A DNA stretch of 45,163 nucleotides, from NCBI GenBank assembly GCA_020723805.1, contig DYID01000006.1, positions 1 through 45,163 of the forward strand. The letters are read 5' to 3'. Below the pieces are notes generated by a model, which did not search any database, was not told the origin of the DNA, and saw nothing but the letters and a program-made list of their open reading frames with translations. Both the position numbers and the translations under genes were made by a program. Of this stretch, positions 42,857 to 45,163 are shown one piece after another (the first letter of the stretch is position 1; each line of letters begins with the position of its first letter). This DNA is from Anaerolinea sp. GTDB lineage: Bacteria; Chloroflexota; Anaerolineae; Anaerolineales; Villigracilaceae.

Positions 42857-43486
42857 TTACCTTTTTCCATCCCTCGGCAAAAAGTCGAACGGCGGGCGCT
42901 GGTTGAGTTTCAACAGCATCGCGCCCGTCTCTCCGATGGCAAGCGCCGTGAGCGAGCCGGTGTCGCACCCTAATCTCTGAAACTGGTCGAGCGGCAAGCC
43001 GATGTAATGCGCCACTGCCAGTTTGATTGGGTCGGCGTGAAAGACACAGGCGATGATGTCTTTGGGTTTGTATTTTCGGATGATCGCGTCCAATGCGCCG
43101 ACCACGCGCGACTGACATTCGTAGAACGTCTCGCCTTCGGGGAATTGCGCCCGCGAAGGCGCCCGTTGGACGACCTTCCAGTGCTTATAGAGCGCCAGCC
43201 GCTTCAACGACTTTCCTTGCCACTCGCCGACATCGGTTTCGAGCAGACCTTTTTCCTGTTGAATAGTCAAGCCGGTGGATTGAGCGATGGGCGCGGCGGT
43301 CTCCAGCGCCCTCTCCAGCGGACTGGAATAAATGGCTTTGATCGGGACATCCTTCAGCGCTTCGCCCAACGCCTGAGCCTGTTTCTGTCCATGTTGGTTG
43401 AGATGCACCCCGGGCAGTCTGCCCGCGAGACGGTGCGTTTTGGTGTAGTCGTTTTCGCCGTGACGGATGAGAAGGAGTATTGGCAT
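42857..43486 (-). CDS. Histidine phosphatase (phosphoglycerate mutase-like)
   Basis: The 209-residue protein has the catalytic LIRHGEND (R8-H9-G10) at the start, the acid loop ETDVGEWQG and the second histidine in CVFHADPIK. It belongs to the histidine phosphatase superfamily and is close to broad-specificity or MSMEG_4193-type members rather than glycolytic mutase, judging by LPGVHLNQHGQKQAQALGEA. It starts 6 nt after the RarA stop, so the two are co-transcribed. Substrate unknown. Confidence 0.9.
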   Translation of the reverse strand: MPILLLIRHGENDYTKTHRLAGRLPGVHLNQHGQKQAQALGEALKDVPIKAIYSSPLERALETAAPIAQSTGLTIQQEKGLLETDVGEWQGKSLKRLALYKHWKVVQRAPSRAQFPEGETFYECQSRVVGALDAIIRKYKPKDIIACVFHADPIKLAVAHYIGLPLDQFQRLGCDTGSLTALAIGETGAMLLKLNQRPPFDFLPRDGKR

Positions 43487-43492
43487 GTTTGA

Positions 43493-44899
43493 CTATTTGA
43501 TCTTGCGCTTCATCTCTTGAATTTTCTCTTCGCTCAGTTCGGGGATGTTGATAACCTTCTCGATGCCCAGCGCTTTCCTCTGCGCCTCGCGCCACCGTTC
43601 CAGCCGCGCCGCCACCTGCGCCTCATAGCCCTCTTCGGACGGCGAATAGAAGTATGTCCCCAACAGCCGCTTCGGTAAATACTGTTGCGGGACGAAATGC
43701 CCCTCGAACTCGTGCGGATACACATAATCCTTGCCGTGTCCCATCGCGGCGGCGTCGCGGTTGCTGTCCATGAGATGACGCGGTACGGAGATTTGTCCCT
43801 CCTCCTCGATTTTCTTCATCGCTTTGAAGTACGCCCCCGCGCTGTTGGATTTGGGCGCGGTGGCGAGGTAGAGCGTCGCTTCGACGAGGGGGTAGATGCC
43901 TTCGGGCAAGCCGACGTAATCGAAGGCTTGCGCGGCTGAAGCGGCAACGACTAGCCCCATCGGGTCGGCGAGACCGATGTCTTCGCCCGCCAGGATGAGC
44001 AGACGCCGCAGAATGAAGCGCGGGTCTTCGCCGGCGTAAATCATCTTCGCCAGCCAATAGAGCGCCGCATCGGGGTCCGAGCCGCGCACCGACTTGATGA
44101 ACGCGCTGATGGTGTCGTAGTGTGCGTCGCCGTCCTTGTCGTAAAGCACCGCCCGCCGTTGAATGGACTCTTGCGCCACCTCCAGCGTGATGTGGATGAC
44201 GCCCTCCTCGTCCGGGGCGGTGGATTCGACCGCCAGTTCGAGGGCGTTGAGGGCGTTGCGGGCGTCGCCGCCGGCAACTTCGATGAGGTGGGCGCGGGCG
44301 TCAGGGTCCAGGACGATGCGTTTGTCTCCGTAGCCGCGTTCTTTGTCGCTGAGGGCGCGGTCAATGAGGATGCCGGTCTCTTCCTGATTCAAACTCCGCA
44401 ACTGGAAGACGCGCGAGCGCGAGATGAGCGCTTTGATGACTTCGAAATACGGGTTCTCGGTGGTCGCGCCGATGAACGTCACGACGCCCGCCTCGACGTG
44501 CGGCAGGAGTGCATCCTGCTGTGCCTTGTTCCAGCGGTGGACTTCGTCCACGAAGAGGATGGTGCGTTCGTTGTGCAGGCGGCGGCGTTCGAGCGCTTCT
44601 TCGATGACCTCCCGCAGTTCCGCCTTGCCCGCCAGAATGGCGGAGATGGTGACGAAGTGACTCTTGGTAGTGTTGGCGATGACCTGTGCAAGCGTGGTCT
44701 TGCCGGTGCCGGGCGGTCCCCACAGGATGATGGAGGAGAAGAGCCGGTCTGCTTCGATGGCGCGGCGCAGGAGTTTGCCAGGTCCGATGATGTGTTCCTG
44801 CCCGACGAATTCCTCCAGCGTGCGCGGACGCATACGCGCGGCAAGCGGCGCTTCGTTTTTCATGCGTTCCTGCATGGCGTGGTCGAAGAGGTCGGTCAT
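43493..44899 (-). CDS. rarA: Replication-associated recombination ATPase RarA (MgsA)
   Basis: The 468-residue AAA+ protein has the family start LAARMRPRTLEEFVGQEHII, Walker A GPPGTGKTTLAQ, Walker B ILFVDEVHRWNKAQQDALLP, sensor 1 FIGATTENPYFE and the C-terminal domain with LPEGIYPLVEATLYLATAPKS. It acts at stalled replication forks. The ATG at 44899 (MTDLFDHAMQERMK) is chosen because a TATAAT box ends 7 nt upstream; the longer reading from 44977 passes through that box. The message is thus probably leaderless. Confidence 0.94.
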   Translation of the reverse strand: MTDLFDHAMQERMKNEAPLAARMRPRTLEEFVGQEHIIGPGKLLRRAIEADRLFSSIILWGPPGTGKTTLAQVIANTTKSHFVTISAILAGKAELREVIEEALERRRLHNERTILFVDEVHRWNKAQQDALLPHVEAGVVTFIGATTENPYFEVIKALISRSRVFQLRSLNQEETGILIDRALSDKERGYGDKRIVLDPDARAHLIEVAGGDARNALNALELAVESTAPDEEGVIHITLEVAQESIQRRAVLYDKDGDAHYDTISAFIKSVRGSDPDAALYWLAKMIYAGEDPRFILRRLLILAGEDIGLADPMGLVVAASAAQAFDYVGLPEGIYPLVEATLYLATAPKSNSAGAYFKAMKKIEEEGQISVPRHLMDSNRDAAAMGHGKDYVYPHEFEGHFVPQQYLPKRLLGTYFYSPSEEGYEAQVAARLERWREAQRKALGIEKVINIPELSEEKIQEMKRKIK

Positions 44900-44906
44900 G
44901 GGGAGG

Positions 44907-44912
44907 ATTATA
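44907..44912 (-). promoter_or_regulatory. -10 box TATAAT, leaderless rarA transcript
   Basis: Minus-strand TATAAT with 7 nt before the ATG; the spacer is pyrimidine-rich with no ribosome binding site. Confidence 0.7.
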
Positions 44913-44998
44913 GCAGGGGACGGGAGCGGGAGGAGGATGCGGTCAGGGGGTGGAAAATGCCGGTTGGGGAGAATCAAGCAGGGGCGGGGGATGAAGCG

Positions 44999-45163
44999 TT
45001 ACGTCCGCTCTGCCTGGTAGTGGCTCTGGTTGACGAGGTAAATCCCAATCAGCGCCACCGTTCCGCCAATCCCCTGCCAGAAGTTGGGAACTTCGCCGAG
45101 CAAAGGGATGGCGAGCAGGGCGGTGACGACCGGCTGGAGCACCATGGTCGGCGCGACGATGGA
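44999..45163 (-). CDS. EamA/DMT family transporter, C-terminal end
   Basis: The frame open from the right edge to TAA at 44999-45001 reads APTMVLQPVVTALLAIPLLG, EVPNFWQGIGGTVALIGIYL and ends in VNQSHYQAERT. This is the last helix pair of an EamA-type drug/metabolite exporter (the usual P-V-x-x-x-L...E...G-x-x-L-I-x-x-G pattern). Only 54 residues are visible; the gene starts outside the window. Confidence 0.78.
   Translation of the reverse strand, partial: SIVAPTMVLQPVVTALLAIPLLGEVPNFWQGIGGTVALIGIYLVNQSHYQAERT

Overview
The window (about 45 kb, moderately high GC) looks like chromosomal DNA of a Chloroflexota bacterium, most likely class Anaerolineae. This is an inference from gene content and style: two tungsten-type aldehyde:ferredoxin oxidoreductases, a membrane Ser/Thr kinase, CoxL/CoxS/CoxM-type molybdenum hydroxylase parts, many nucleotidyltransferase/HEPN modules, and a very uniform promoter style in which the -10 box sits 6-7 nt before the start codon. 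No rRNA, tRNA, CRISPR, integrase or insertion sequence was seen.

Layout. 1-1.2 kb: remnants of two toxin-antitoxin modules, each followed by a near-identical copy of what looks like an aldehyde dehydrogenase 3' end. 1.3-4.7 kb (minus): polar amino acid ABC transporter operon ending in a dimethylargininase-like gene. 4.8-7.1 kb (plus): SCP2-domain protein and the first AOR. 7.1-9.6 kb: MNT/HI0074-like pair and bifunctional NAD(P)HX repair enzyme. 9.7-16.4 kb (minus): SPFH-HTH protein, XdhC, CBS-containing family II pyrophosphatase, lipoprotein with HExxH, SppA/SDH-like protease, rhomboid protease, nucleotidyltransferase plus truncated HEPN. 16.5-22.5 kb (minus): OLD-like ATPase, a fused CoxS-CoxL molybdenum hydroxylase and a broken DUF6036-like gene with its partner. 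22.5-32.5 kb (minus): M16 peptidase, then a tightly coupled operon (Mod methyltransferase, small protein, nucleotidyltransferase, Res-like helicase-nuclease, CcrM-like methyltransferase), and a CoxM-like FAD subunit. 32.5-39.1 kb (minus): LysM/anti-sigma-like protein with its ECF sigma factor, PaaI thioesterase, Ser/Thr kinase, GNAT. 39.2-42.7 kb (plus): MFS transporter, MoaD/ThiS-like protein and second AOR. 42.8-45.2 kb (minus): histidine phosphatase, RarA, and the end of an EamA transporter.

The most unusual layer is not a gene. Degenerate arrays of 7-bp (some 8-bp) units, resembling the short tandemly repeated repetitive (STRR) sequences of filamentous cyanobacteria, occur at more than a dozen places. 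They lie between genes and also inside coding sequences without breaking the frame: three sites in the CoxS-CoxL fusion, one in CoxM, one in the M16 peptidase. Several occur as facing inverted pairs. A second class of palindromic elements lies in-frame in the Mod methyltransferase gene, and further palindromes sit right at stop codons or between genes.

Other points for follow-up: all four expected ligands of the plant-type [2Fe-2S] cluster are substituted in the CoxS part while the second cluster is intact; a type III-like restriction operon carries two methyltransferases and a nucleotidyltransferase pair; and at least nine genes appear to be transcribed leaderless.
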